Source of the DNA: Planctomycetota bacterium
GTDB lineage: Bacteria > Planctomycetota > Planctomycetia > Pirellulales > Pirellulaceae
Reading direction: 5' to 3'
Assembly (NCBI GenBank): GCA_963204915.1
Contig: CAUJHS010000089.1
Coordinates: forward strand, 1-64,000
Length of the DNA stretch: 64,000 nucleotides
Shown here: positions 8,935 to 16,535 of the stretch, piece by piece
Layout of the letters: every line of letters starts with the position of its first letter
Position numbering within the stretch: the stretch's first letter is position 1
Position numbers and translations under genes: made by a program
Notes under the pieces: generated by a model
Database searches by the model: none
Seen by the model: the letters and a program-made list of their open reading frames with translations, nothing else
Told to the model about the DNA's origin: nothing

Positions 8935-11160
8935 ATGTCGCTTGCTTCATCGCTTGTCGCTAGCACCACACGACCCCTGGGGCTGCGGATGCGGCCTGAT
9001 CTGCAAACGCGGCGGCAATGGCGGCAAGGTCGACGTTATTGGGTGGTCAAAGATCCGCTGTCGCTACGGTATTACTGCTTTGAGGACGAAGAATTCGCGC
9101 TACTGGAAATGCTCGACGGCCGCGCGAGCCTGGAGCAAATTCAAGACGAATTCGAACGCCGGTTCACCCCCCAGCGGATTTCGCCGACCGAACTCCATCG
9201 CTATCTGGCGATGCTCCATCGCAGCGGGCTGGTGATCTCCGACGCGCCAGGACAGGGCCAGGAGCTGATGCGCCGCGGCGATGCGAAACGCCGCCAAAGG
9301 CGAGTAGCCGCGCTCTCTCAAATTCTCGCGGCGCGGTTCAAAGGGATTGACCCCGACGGTTTGCTGACCCGGCTCAATGCATGCATTGGCGGGTTCTTTT
9401 CACTTCCGGCCGTCGTGATGACTTTGCTCGTGGCGCTGTCGGCCCTGGCGTTGGTGTTTACGCATTTCGACGAGTTCCAAGCCAAATTGCCCACTTTTCA
9501 GCAGTTCTTCGCCGCGCAGAACTGGCTGTTGCTGGCGATGACGCTGGCGGCCACGAAAGTGCTGCACGAGTTTGGTCACGGACTGGCGTGCAAGCGCTTC
9601 GGAGGCGAATGTCACGAGATGGGGCTGATGTTGCTTGTGTTCACGCCCTGCCTGTATTGCAACGTGACCGACTCGTGGATGCTGCCGAGCAAATGGCGGC
9701 GCGCCGCGGTGGCGGCGGCGGGAATGTACGTGGAACTGGTGCTGGCGACGGCGGCGACGTTCCTGTGGTGGTTCACCCATCCCGGCGTGGTGAACTCGCT
9801 GTGTTTGAACGTGATGTTTATTTGTTCGGTCAGCACGCTGGCGTTTAACGCCAACCCCCTGTTGCGTTACGACGGCTACTACATTCTTTCCGACTTGCTT
9901 GAGATTCCCAATCTGCGGCAGAAGGCTTCCGCGGTGATCAGCCAGGCTTGGACCACCGGTGTGCTGGGCTTACGCACCGCGCCTGATCCGTTCATGCCGC
10001 AACGTCGGCGGGGGCTGTTCGCGCTGTACGCTGTCGCGGCAGGAGCGTACCGGTGGGTCGTGACGTTTTCGATTCTGTGGTTCTTGTGGCATGTTCTCGA
10101 GCCGTACGGCTTGCAGGCCGTGGGGCAAGCGTTAACGCTGACGGCCGTAGTGGGAATGATCATTCCGCCGGTGGTTCGCGCCGTCGGCTTCGTCAAGGCT
10201 CCAGGAAGATGGGAGGCCGTGAAAAAACTTCGACTGACGGCGGCAATCGCCGTAGGCGGCGCCTTGCTGGCGGCGGCGCTTGGCGTGCCTTTGCCGCACT
10301 ACGTGACGTGTCGTTTGACCGTCCAGCCGCGCGACGCGGCGCACGTGTATGTCGACGCCCCCGGACGGCTGGAAGCGATTCACGCCGCGCCGGGCGATTA
10401 TGTGTCGGCCGGCGAGCCGCTGGCGACTTTGGAGAATGTCGAACTGCGACTGCGTTTGGAGCAACTGGCCGGTCGTCGCGCCGAACTGCTGACACGGCTC
10501 GACGGGCTGCGTCGCGCTGCGTTTCGCGATGAGCAGGCCGCCCAAGAGATTGTGGAAGTCGAAAAAGCCCTACTCGCGCTGGAGGATCAACTGGCCCGGC
10601 GGCAGCGCGATCTCGCGCGTTTGACGATCTCCGCCTCCGCGGCGGGAACGATCTTGGCGCCGCCCACCGTGGCGCCGCCGCATCGTGAAGAAGAGCAACT
10701 CTCGACCTGGTCGGGATCGCCCTTGGAGCGGGAAAACTTGGGCGCGTTTTTGACCGATGGCGTATTGCTGTGCCAGATTGGCGATCCGCGGAAGTTGGAA
10801 GTCGTGCTCGCGATTGATCAGGAACAGATTGAGTTCTTGCGCTCGGGCCAACAAGTCGACGTAGTGCTCCAGCCGCTGCGCACCGAAAAGTTCACCACGC
10901 GAATTGAGCATATCTCCCAAGCCGAGATGCAGCAGGCGCCCACCAGCCTTTCCAGCCAAGGCGGGGGAACTTTGCCGACCGCGCCGGACGCCGCCGGTCG
11001 GCTTAAGCCGCTCACCGTCACGTATCAGGCGAGTGCGCCGTTAGAGGATCCTGCCGGCGCCATTGTGCCAGGCGCGACGGGCCACGCTCGCGTTCACGCC
11101 GGACGTCGCACACTGGGACAGCGCGCTTGGCGCGCCTTCTGCGCCACGTTCAAGAGTTAG
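8935..11160 (+). CDS. PqqD-like / M50 metalloprotease / HlyD fusion protein
   Basis: 741-residue polytopic membrane protein. Residues about 20-100 resemble a PqqD-type winged helix (YWVVKDPLSLRYYCFEDEE ... LLEMLDGRASLEQI). The central part is a site-2-protease-type M50 domain with HEFGH at 211-215 and a later NPLLRYDGYY that gives the third zinc ligand (Asp). At least six hydrophobic segments flank these motifs. The C-terminal third (about 450-735) is a HlyD-like adaptor with a lipoyl half (HVYVDAPGRLEAIHAAPGDY) and a coiled coil. The catalytic motifs are intact, so proteolysis is plausible. PqqD-like domains often bind leader peptides, which makes peptide processing and export an attractive but untested role. 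Confidence 0.82.
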   Translation: MSLASSLVASTTRPLGLRMRPDLQTRRQWRQGRRYWVVKDPLSLRYYCFEDEEFALLEMLDGRASLEQIQDEFERRFTPQRISPTELHRYLAMLHRSGLVISDAPGQGQELMRRGDAKRRQRRVAALSQILAARFKGIDPDGLLTRLNACIGGFFSLPAVVMTLLVALSALALVFTHFDEFQAKLPTFQQFFAAQNWLLLAMTLAATKVLHEFGHGLACKRFGGECHEMGLMLLVFTPCLYCNVTDSWMLPSKWRRAAVAAAGMYVELVLATAATFLWWFTHPGVVNSLCLNVMFICSVSTLAFNANPLLRYDGYYILSDLLEIPNLRQKASAVISQAWTTGVLGLRTAPDPFMPQRRRGLFALYAVAAGAYRWVVTFSILWFLWHVLEPYGLQAVGQALTLTAVVGMIIPPVVRAVGFVKAPGRWEAVKKLRLTAAIAVGGALLAAALGVPLPHYVTCRLTVQPRDAAHVYVDAPGRLEAIHAAPGDYVSAGEPLATLENVELRLRLEQLAGRRAELLTRLDGLRRAAFRDEQAAQEIVEVEKALLALEDQLARRQRDLARLTISASAAGTILAPPTVAPPHREEEQLSTWSGSPLERENLGAFLTDGVLLCQIGDPRKLEVVLAIDQEQIEFLRSGQQVDVVLQPLRTEKFTTRIEHISQAEMQQAPTSLSSQGGGTLPTAPDAAGRLKPLTVTYQASAPLEDPAGAIVPGATGHARVHAGRRTLGQRAWRAFCATFKS

Positions 11161-11230
11161 CCGGCTTGGGTTTCTCGCCAGGTTTTTACGATACGAACTT
11201 CGGGAGCGGAGTTCCATGGCCAGGACATTT

Positions 11231-11306
11231 CCGTTAACCTCTCAAAAAAGCGAAAAAATTTTTGCTGTTTCATTGCAAAGCCAATCAGAATTCATTAGGT
11301 TAACGG
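11231..11306. promoter_or_regulatory. Spaced inverted repeat upstream of DUF1559 gene
   Basis: CCGTTAACCT (11231-11240) and its exact reverse complement AGGTTAACGG (11297-11306) are separated by 56 bases. Each arm carries the palindromic core GTTAAC. The interval is unusually AT-rich, including GCGAAAAAATTTTTGC at 11250-11265. It lies 57-132 bases before the DUF1559 ATG, so it is a plausible paired operator. No cognate regulator is identifiable. Confidence 0.5.
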
Positions 11307-11362
11307 CGCACTAATCTTCTTTCTTATCCTGCGGTGCGTTTCATTCTCTTGGGAGCGCGGTC

Positions 11363-12364
11363 ATGTCCGTTCGTTTCTCGGCGGGGCGGCGGTATGCCTT
11401 CACCTTGGTGGAGTTGCTGGTAGTAATCGCCATTATTGGCGTTCTGGTGGCCTTGTTGTTACCCGCGGTGCAAGCCGCTCGTGAGGCGGCTCGGCGAAGC
11501 TCTTGCACGAATAATCTCAAGCAAATCGGCTTGGCGACGCATAACTATCACGACACATACAAGTCGTTTCCTCCGGGCGGATGGGATTGCCCCAACTGGC
11601 CTGCTTCGCCATGCACCGGGTGGAACCAAAACCCTGGTCCTTGGACCACAACCTGGTCGGTCTGCATCTTGCCATTCATGGAACAGCAACCGCTGTATGA
11701 AAAGTACGATCAACGGTATCCCAACGTTCATACGGTGAACCAACCCGTTTTGCGTACCTTCATCGAAACCTATCTTTGCCCGTCAGACGTGAATACGAAT
11801 CGATTGGAGCGACCCGAGAGCGGTCCTGGCAGCGGCATTGACTTTGCCCCCGGTTCGTATGCCGCGGTCTCGGGCGTGGCCACCGTGCGCGGCGGCCCGC
11901 ACTTTGATGAAGACGCCACACAGAACCAGCAATGGCGCGGCGTAATGCACGCGGTGATTGAAAACTACACGCGCCGGCTTAGCTGCGAGCGGATGTCCGA
12001 CATCATCGACGGCACCTCACAAACGATCATGGTAGGCGAATACCACACGAAAACGGTCAATCGTCGCCGCCGTTTCTGGGCGTACGCTTACTCGGGCTAC
12101 AACCAAAGCGGCATTCACTTGGGGTCGCCCACCTCGTTTGGCATTCCCGATTATGACTTGTGCGATAACCTGCCCACGGCGACTCCGCCGGGCGCCGGCG
12201 CCCATAACAACGACTGCAAACGCGCCTTCGCCAGCTTCCACCCGGGCGGTGTGAATTTCTGCCTGGCGGACGCTTCGGTGCGGTTCGTCGCCAAGACGAT
12301 CGACATTCCGATGCTCGCCAATGCCGCGACCATTCAGGGCGGACAGTCGGTTCAGTTGCCGTAA
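11363..12364 (+). CDS. DUF1559 domain-containing prepilin-like protein
   Basis: 333-residue protein with a type IV pilin/type II pseudopilin N terminus: a short basic leader, then FTLVELLVVIAIIG with the conserved Glu at +5 of the processing site, and a single hydrophobic helix. DUF1559 follows (AARRSSCTNNLKQIGLA). The C-terminal H-X9-DG motif appears as HPGGVNFCLADA, with Gly changed to Ala. The family is hugely expanded in planctomycetes and presumed to be envelope-associated; function is unknown. The small lipoprotein gene starts 20 bases downstream, the usual partner arrangement. Confidence 0.93.
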   Translation: MSVRFSAGRRYAFTLVELLVVIAIIGVLVALLLPAVQAAREAARRSSCTNNLKQIGLATHNYHDTYKSFPPGGWDCPNWPASPCTGWNQNPGPWTTTWSVCILPFMEQQPLYEKYDQRYPNVHTVNQPVLRTFIETYLCPSDVNTNRLERPESGPGSGIDFAPGSYAAVSGVATVRGGPHFDEDATQNQQWRGVMHAVIENYTRRLSCERMSDIIDGTSQTIMVGEYHTKTVNRRRRFWAYAYSGYNQSGIHLGSPTSFGIPDYDLCDNLPTATPPGAGAHNNDCKRAFASFHPGGVNFCLADASVRFVAKTIDIPMLANAATIQGGQSVQLP

Positions 12365-12384
12365 CTTTCAAGGATCCTCGAGAG

Positions 12385-12840
12385 ATGCATCGTTGGTTGG
12401 TTTTCATGGCGGCGTTACTGGCCGTTAGTGGTTTGAGCGTCACCGGGTGCGGCGATAGCGCGAACTTTGACGTAGCGCCCGTTTCCGGCCAGGTGACCAT
12501 GGACGGCAAGCCGCTTCCCAAGGCGATTGTCACTTTCATGCCGACCGAAGGCGGAGCCGAACGTCCCGCCTCCGTCGGTGCGACGGACAGCCAAGGCCGC
12601 TTCACCTTGCGCACCTCCACGGGGCACATGGGCGCCATTCCCGGCATGCACAAAGTGATGATCGTGGCCGCTTCGGAAGTGCCGGAAGGTCAGTCGCTTC
12701 CGGATGACTATTCCCAATGGCGGGAAGTGGAAAACCCCATTCCCACCAAGTACAGCGGAACCGACACGGACCTGAGCTACACCGTTCCGCCCGAAGGCTC
12801 CAACGCGGCCAACTTCGAAATTCAAGGCGACAAAAAGTAA
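12385..12840 (+). CDS. Small carboxypeptidase-regulatory-like lipoprotein
   Basis: 151-residue lipoprotein. The N-terminal hydrophobic segment ends in the lipobox SVTGC (Cys at about 21). The rest is a beta-sandwich of the transthyretin/carboxypeptidase-regulatory type (VSGQVTMDGKPLPKAIVTF). Such genes commonly follow DUF1559 genes in planctomycetes and are probably co-transcribed, as here. Role is unknown, probably structural at the cell surface or membrane. Confidence 0.85.
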   Translation: MHRWLVFMAALLAVSGLSVTGCGDSANFDVAPVSGQVTMDGKPLPKAIVTFMPTEGGAERPASVGATDSQGRFTLRTSTGHMGAIPGMHKVMIVAASEVPEGQSLPDDYSQWREVENPIPTKYSGTDTDLSYTVPPEGSNAANFEIQGDKK

Positions 12841-12917
12841 CACGTGGCCAAGGTGCGACGCGGGACGGTTGTTTGGGTCGCACGGCATCTCAGGCAAGTC
12901 GCATCCAAACCCAACGG

Positions 12918-12937
12918 CGCACGCCACATGGCGTGCG
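12918..12937 (+). terminator. Hairpin after the DUF1559 operon
   Basis: CGCACGCCA (12918-12926) pairs perfectly with TGGCGTGCG (12929-12937) and is followed by TCTTTCC, a weak T-run. It lies 78 bases past the lipoprotein stop and is a probable intrinsic terminator. The rest of the 12841-13162 spacer shows nothing I can name. Confidence 0.5.
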
Positions 12938-13162
12938 TCTTTCCGTTTCGTCGCCGAGCCGACGCTTGTCCGAAGCGCGGGCCGTGTGCGGCGTCGAGAG
13001 GATTCGTCCAATGATGTACCTCGAAATCCCTTGATTGCGCTCTTATGTCGCCAAGGCGGGCGAACCGTGCGAAAATGCGGGTCGAACAAAACGCGGCGCT
13101 CGTGATTACGCTACTCGTAGTTTCGTGCGCACTCCGGTAGCATTTTTTGCCATTGTCCTCCC

Positions 13163-13843
13163 ATGAACCTGAACAAGCGATTCTCATTTTCAATACTCCA
13201 GGCGTTCCTTATCTTGACGATTGTGGCACTGGCCGTGTCGCACGTCGCGATGTTTCGGAGGTTGCAGCAAGCTCGCGAACAAGTACGCCAAGCCGAGGCG
13301 GAGATCGATATCGTTCGTAAGGAATACGGTTACCTTCGGGGCGAGGATCCTGGCAAAATCCACATCGTTCGCATCCAAGCAGGCGAACGGCAGCGGGAAG
13401 TTCGTGTGCGCATGCGCATTCCGCCGGGGCAAAAGTTGATGCTCAATATCGCCGATACCAGATTTTCTCCTCAAGGAGAGCCGGTCAGTTGGAAACCCAC
13501 ACAATCGATGTCAATGAATAACTGGAGTCAGGGGGCGGATGTGATTCTCCGCTGGACGTGGGAGCACGATGACCAAAACGTTCGCCGCTTTAGGGCTTGG
13601 ACGGATTCCCAAACTTTGTTCGATTATCGTTTAGAGGAATGGGAGGAAACAGATTTCCCGTATTCGGTGGGAGGTTCGCTTGGCGAGGGGGAGCAATCCT
13701 TTTCGCCAGACGGGACCATTCGATTCACCGCGTTTTGGAATGACGAGACACGGCGCGGTTTTATATTCTGGATGGAGCCAACGCAGCGCTGGGCGGAGCG
13801 CCGCGAAGCGGAAGCCCATAATGCGAACGCGATTGCCGAGTAG
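13163..13843 (+). CDS. Hypothetical protein with N-terminal anchor
   Basis: 226-residue protein not assigned to a family. An N-terminal membrane segment (FSILQAFLILTIVALAVSHVAM) is followed by a short coiled coil (LQQAREQVRQAEAEIDIVRKEYGYLRGED, quoted in parts: LQQAREQVRQ, AEAEIDIVRK). Then comes a beta-rich domain with many Trp and Phe residues. This layout, an anchor plus coiled coil plus a domain beginning near a GEDPGKIHI stretch, recurs in uncharacterised planctomycete proteins. The start has no strong competitor. Confidence 0.7.
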   Translation: MNLNKRFSFSILQAFLILTIVALAVSHVAMFRRLQQAREQVRQAEAEIDIVRKEYGYLRGEDPGKIHIVRIQAGERQREVRVRMRIPPGQKLMLNIADTRFSPQGEPVSWKPTQSMSMNNWSQGADVILRWTWEHDDQNVRRFRAWTDSQTLFDYRLEEWEETDFPYSVGGSLGEGEQSFSPDGTIRFTAFWNDETRRGFIFWMEPTQRWAERREAEAHNANAIAE

Positions 13844-13902
13844 TCGCGAGTTTGCCGCCGGCCAGCCTTGTCAGTCGTGAATGCGGGGTTGATAATGCCT
13901 GC

Positions 13903-14295
13903 ATGTTCTTCAACGGCAAGCGACGTTTCGAAGCGGCGATCGAAGACTTTCGCCAACAGCGGCCCGGGTTGCAAGACTTGTTCTTTCAACGGGCCGGCGC
14001 CAGCGGCCGGCCGCGCGGTTTGCGCTGGGTGCGCTGCGAGTTTCATGGCGAACCGCTGTTCGCCCGCGACCCCACCAGCGGCCAGTTGCAGGGGTTATTG
14101 GGTGTCTCGGTGAGCTTCGAAGCGATCGAAGGCGGCGGCATGGAGGAGGTGGAAGCGGTGGGCAATGTGCGGGCGGCCACGGCGGTTTTTCGTTTGGCCG
14201 ACAACGGCTGGACCACCGACGGCCGCACGGTGTTCAACCTGGATCCGCAACAAACGATTGACCACTTTCGCCTGACGTTGGTTGAACCGGGCTAA
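13903..14295 (+). CDS. Hypothetical protein, 130 residues
   Basis: Small soluble protein of unknown function with no signal peptide. It starts MFFNGKRRFEAAIED at 13903; the reading frame is open to 13852 but the upstream part looks like spacer. Composition (LRWVRCEFHGEPLFARD, then a beta-rich GGMEEVEAVGNVRAATAVFR) suggests a compact alpha/beta domain. It lies 41 bases before a membrane-protein gene on the same strand and may be co-transcribed with it. Confidence 0.65.
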   Translation: MFFNGKRRFEAAIEDFRQQRPGLQDLFFQRAGASGRPRGLRWVRCEFHGEPLFARDPTSGQLQGLLGVSVSFEAIEGGGMEEVEAVGNVRAATAVFRLADNGWTTDGRTVFNLDPQQTIDHFRLTLVEPG

Positions 14296-14336
14296 GTCGG
14301 TTTGCGGTGCGTCTCTTCTTTGTGAAACCAGGTCTT

Positions 14337-15068
14337 ATGAGTTCCGACTCGTCGCTCCCGTCGCCCAACACTCCGACGCCTTCTTGGACCTTTCAAGATC
14401 AAGATGAGGTCTACGCGGCTGAAGTCGCCCCGGTGGCGGGTTATCGTCCCGGCGGGCTGACCGCCGTGTGCATCATCGCCATCATCTTGGGAGCCATGGG
14501 AGTGTTTACGGCCGGCTCAAGCGGTCTGGTCGCGCTGTTTGGCGGACAAATCCAGCAGTGGCAAACGAACATGGGCACGGCCGGCGGCCCGGCCGAGATG
14601 CGCGACTTGCAGGAAGAAATGAATGCGAAGACCTCGGCCATCATGAATCGTTTTCGGGTTGTGAATGTGACGCTGGCGTTGTTTCACTTCTTGCTGGCCG
14701 GAGCGCTGCTGTATGGAGGCGTCCAAGCCCTTAAATTACGCGAGCGCGGCCGCAAGATGCTCTGGCGGGCCTGCGCCGTGGCGATTGTGTTTGAGTTCGT
14801 GCGGGCCGTGCCGCATACGTTAATGCAGCTGGAGAACATGGCGCTTATGGAGGATTATTTTCCGCGCCTCATGGAGGCTTCGGCGCCGGGTACGCAAGGC
14901 GAGCAAATCGCAGCGTTCGGGAAAATGATGGCCCGGTTCTCGATCATCATGGGGTGGGTCTTCTTTTTCGGCTGGATGTTCATGAAGCTGGCCTACTACA
15001 GCGTGACCCTGCGGTATATCGCGAAACCAGAAATTCGCGCTCTGTATCAGCCCGACTCGATTCCGTAG
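14337..15068 (+). CDS. Four-helix membrane protein, unknown function
   Basis: 243 residues. A polar N terminus (SSDSSLPSPNTPTPSWTF) precedes about four membrane segments: about 40-65, 105-128, 137-157 and 200-225 (including IIMGWVFFFGWMFMKLAYY). A Gln/Met-rich loop lies between the first two. I do not recognise the family. ATG 14337 was preferred to the upstream ATG at 14307 because it sits just before the conserved-looking polar leader. Confidence 0.7.
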   Translation: MSSDSSLPSPNTPTPSWTFQDQDEVYAAEVAPVAGYRPGGLTAVCIIAIILGAMGVFTAGSSGLVALFGGQIQQWQTNMGTAGGPAEMRDLQEEMNAKTSAIMNRFRVVNVTLALFHFLLAGALLYGGVQALKLRERGRKMLWRACAVAIVFEFVRAVPHTLMQLENMALMEDYFPRLMEASAPGTQGEQIAAFGKMMARFSIIMGWVFFFGWMFMKLAYYSVTLRYIAKPEIRALYQPDSIP

Positions 15069-15336
15069 GCGGAACGACTGCCGCGCCGGCGAACTTGGCG
15101 TTTTCGCCCCGCACTTGTGTTCCGGGTGCTTAACCCTCTGGCGCCCTCGCAACGCAACTGTGCAAAAACTTGCCAGCTACTGCCTGTTTTTTCACACGCG
15201 AACGGTGATAAAATCGTGGTTTTCTAAGCGATTTTGCATGTTGCGCTGCTTTTGCCGGCATTGGCGCCGCGGTTGCTAACCTCCTCGTGGGCGCATTTTC
15301 TTTGTCTCACCTTGTGGAGCCAGGAGTAGTTTCCCC

Positions 15337-15567
15337 ATGCCGGCCATTCTTCCGTGTGAGCGTGATTCCGACCTGCGGCGGAGAATTGTGAACTTTCTCC
15401 ACCAACGACACGTTCCCAGCTTGCGGACGATCGAAGTGGACGTTCAAGAGGGCGTTGTGACCATGCGCGGCGGTGTGGACTCGTTCTATCACAAACAACT
15501 GTGCCTGAACTGTTGCCAGCGCGTGGCGGGGGTCGTTCGGTTGGTTGATGAGATCCAAGTCAACTAG
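15337..15567 (+). CDS. BON domain-containing protein
   Basis: 76-residue protein that is essentially one BON domain: IEVDVQEGVVTMRGGVDSFYHKQ and VAGVVRLVDEIQVN are the typical strand-Gly-strand core and C-terminal strand. BON domains bind phospholipid or act in envelope stress. Single-BON proteins without a leader also occur in the cytoplasm. There is no signal peptide here. An extended -10 candidate, TGATAAAAT (15206-15214), lies upstream in an otherwise featureless 268-base spacer. Confidence 0.8.
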   Translation: MPAILPCERDSDLRRRIVNFLHQRHVPSLRTIEVDVQEGVVTMRGGVDSFYHKQLCLNCCQRVAGVVRLVDEIQVN

Positions 15568-15727
15568 CCTTCGGGGCAAGTTTTATCAACGCGGGGTGAA
15601 GTTCTTTACCATGCGGCGCCTGTCGCAGAGGGCGTAGTTGGCGGTAATCGCCAGCGCACGCCGCATGAGGAAGTGGGACGATCCTATCGCCGTCTGGGGT
15701 ACGGCGGGGTTGGGGCCTCGCTTCGTT

Positions 15728-15775
15728 CCGTTGGCTAGGCGTGCTTTCCGGCCGTTGGCTAGGCTCGCTTTCCGG
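15728..15775. repeat. Two-copy 24-base tandem repeat
   Basis: CCGTTGGCTAGGC... (15728-15751) is repeated immediately at 15752-15775 with two mismatches. It sits in the 225-base gap between the BON gene and the convergent membrane-protein gene. It is probably a slippage duplication in spacer. Confidence 0.7.
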
Positions 15776-15792
15776 CGAACAGGGTCTTCCCT

Positions 15793-16224
15793 TCACCAGG
15801 GGCCGATAATCCAGTCCAGCACGGCTAAGGTCAACAAGCCAGGCAACGCACTGAGCATGCCGAGCAAAACGACCTTCGCGGTGGTACGGCCTTCGGCTTT
15901 GCGGGTCCACATGTAAGCCGCCACGCCTCCCAAACTTCCCGCCACGGCTTGCACCACAACTCCGCCCACGATGCCGTAAAAAAACGCCGCGAGCAGGGCT
16001 GGCAAAAACGCTTCGACGCCGCTTTGGTACCCCACAAAGGGAATTGGAAAGCGAAACACTAAGGCCACGAAACCGGCCGAGGGGAACGAGGCGAACACGG
16101 CCACCATCGCCCCAAGCAACATGCATCGCCACACGCTCGGGCGGCGCGGACCGGCCTCGCTGCTCGGTTCATGCCTTGACTCGGGCGCCACCGACGGCGG
16201 ATGGTACGGGTTGGACTCGGTCAT
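15793..16224 (-). CDS. Small membrane protein with NPYHPP N terminus
   Basis: 143 residues. The N terminus TESNPYHPPSV is a variant of the 'NPYxPP' start common on uncharacterised planctomycete membrane proteins. Three to four hydrophobic segments follow (about 33-57, 65-105 with a Gly/Ala-rich core, and 118-140). No enzymatic motif is visible and the function is unknown. Confidence 0.72.
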   Translation of the reverse strand: MTESNPYHPPSVAPESRHEPSSEAGPRRPSVWRCMLLGAMVAVFASFPSAGFVALVFRFPIPFVGYQSGVEAFLPALLAAFFYGIVGGVVVQAVAGSLGGVAAYMWTRKAEGRTTAKVVLLGMLSALPGLLTLAVLDWIIGPW

Positions 16225-16535
16225 ACGCGTCGCCCTGGTCGCCTGAAATGCGATGATAACGTCACTCTCAAGTTACCCGACGTTGCGCGCGAGAAGGAAG
16301 ATTGCGTTCGCCATTCGGGCGCCTTGGCTCGCCTGCTGGGTGGTGCGGCCTCCCTCTTTTAGAGTAATTGCGGAAGACGGAAATTCAACTATCGTCCGAG
16401 AAGCGATTCTCTCGCGCGAGTCACTCTCTTTGTTGGGCCCAAGATCGCGGTGATGCAGCGCCTTGCGTCGATGGCGCTGAGGCATCACTGCGCGATGCTG
16501 TGGATCCACCCCGCTCGTTCTTCTCAGGCACGATT
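16225..16535. other. 311-base divergent spacer before RHS gene
   Basis: Lies between the NPYHPP membrane protein (-) and the RHS gene (+). The RHS frame is open back to 16368, but that translation lacks the leader-like features seen from ATG 16536. No consensus promoter, repeat or RNA was recognised. Confidence 0.45.
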
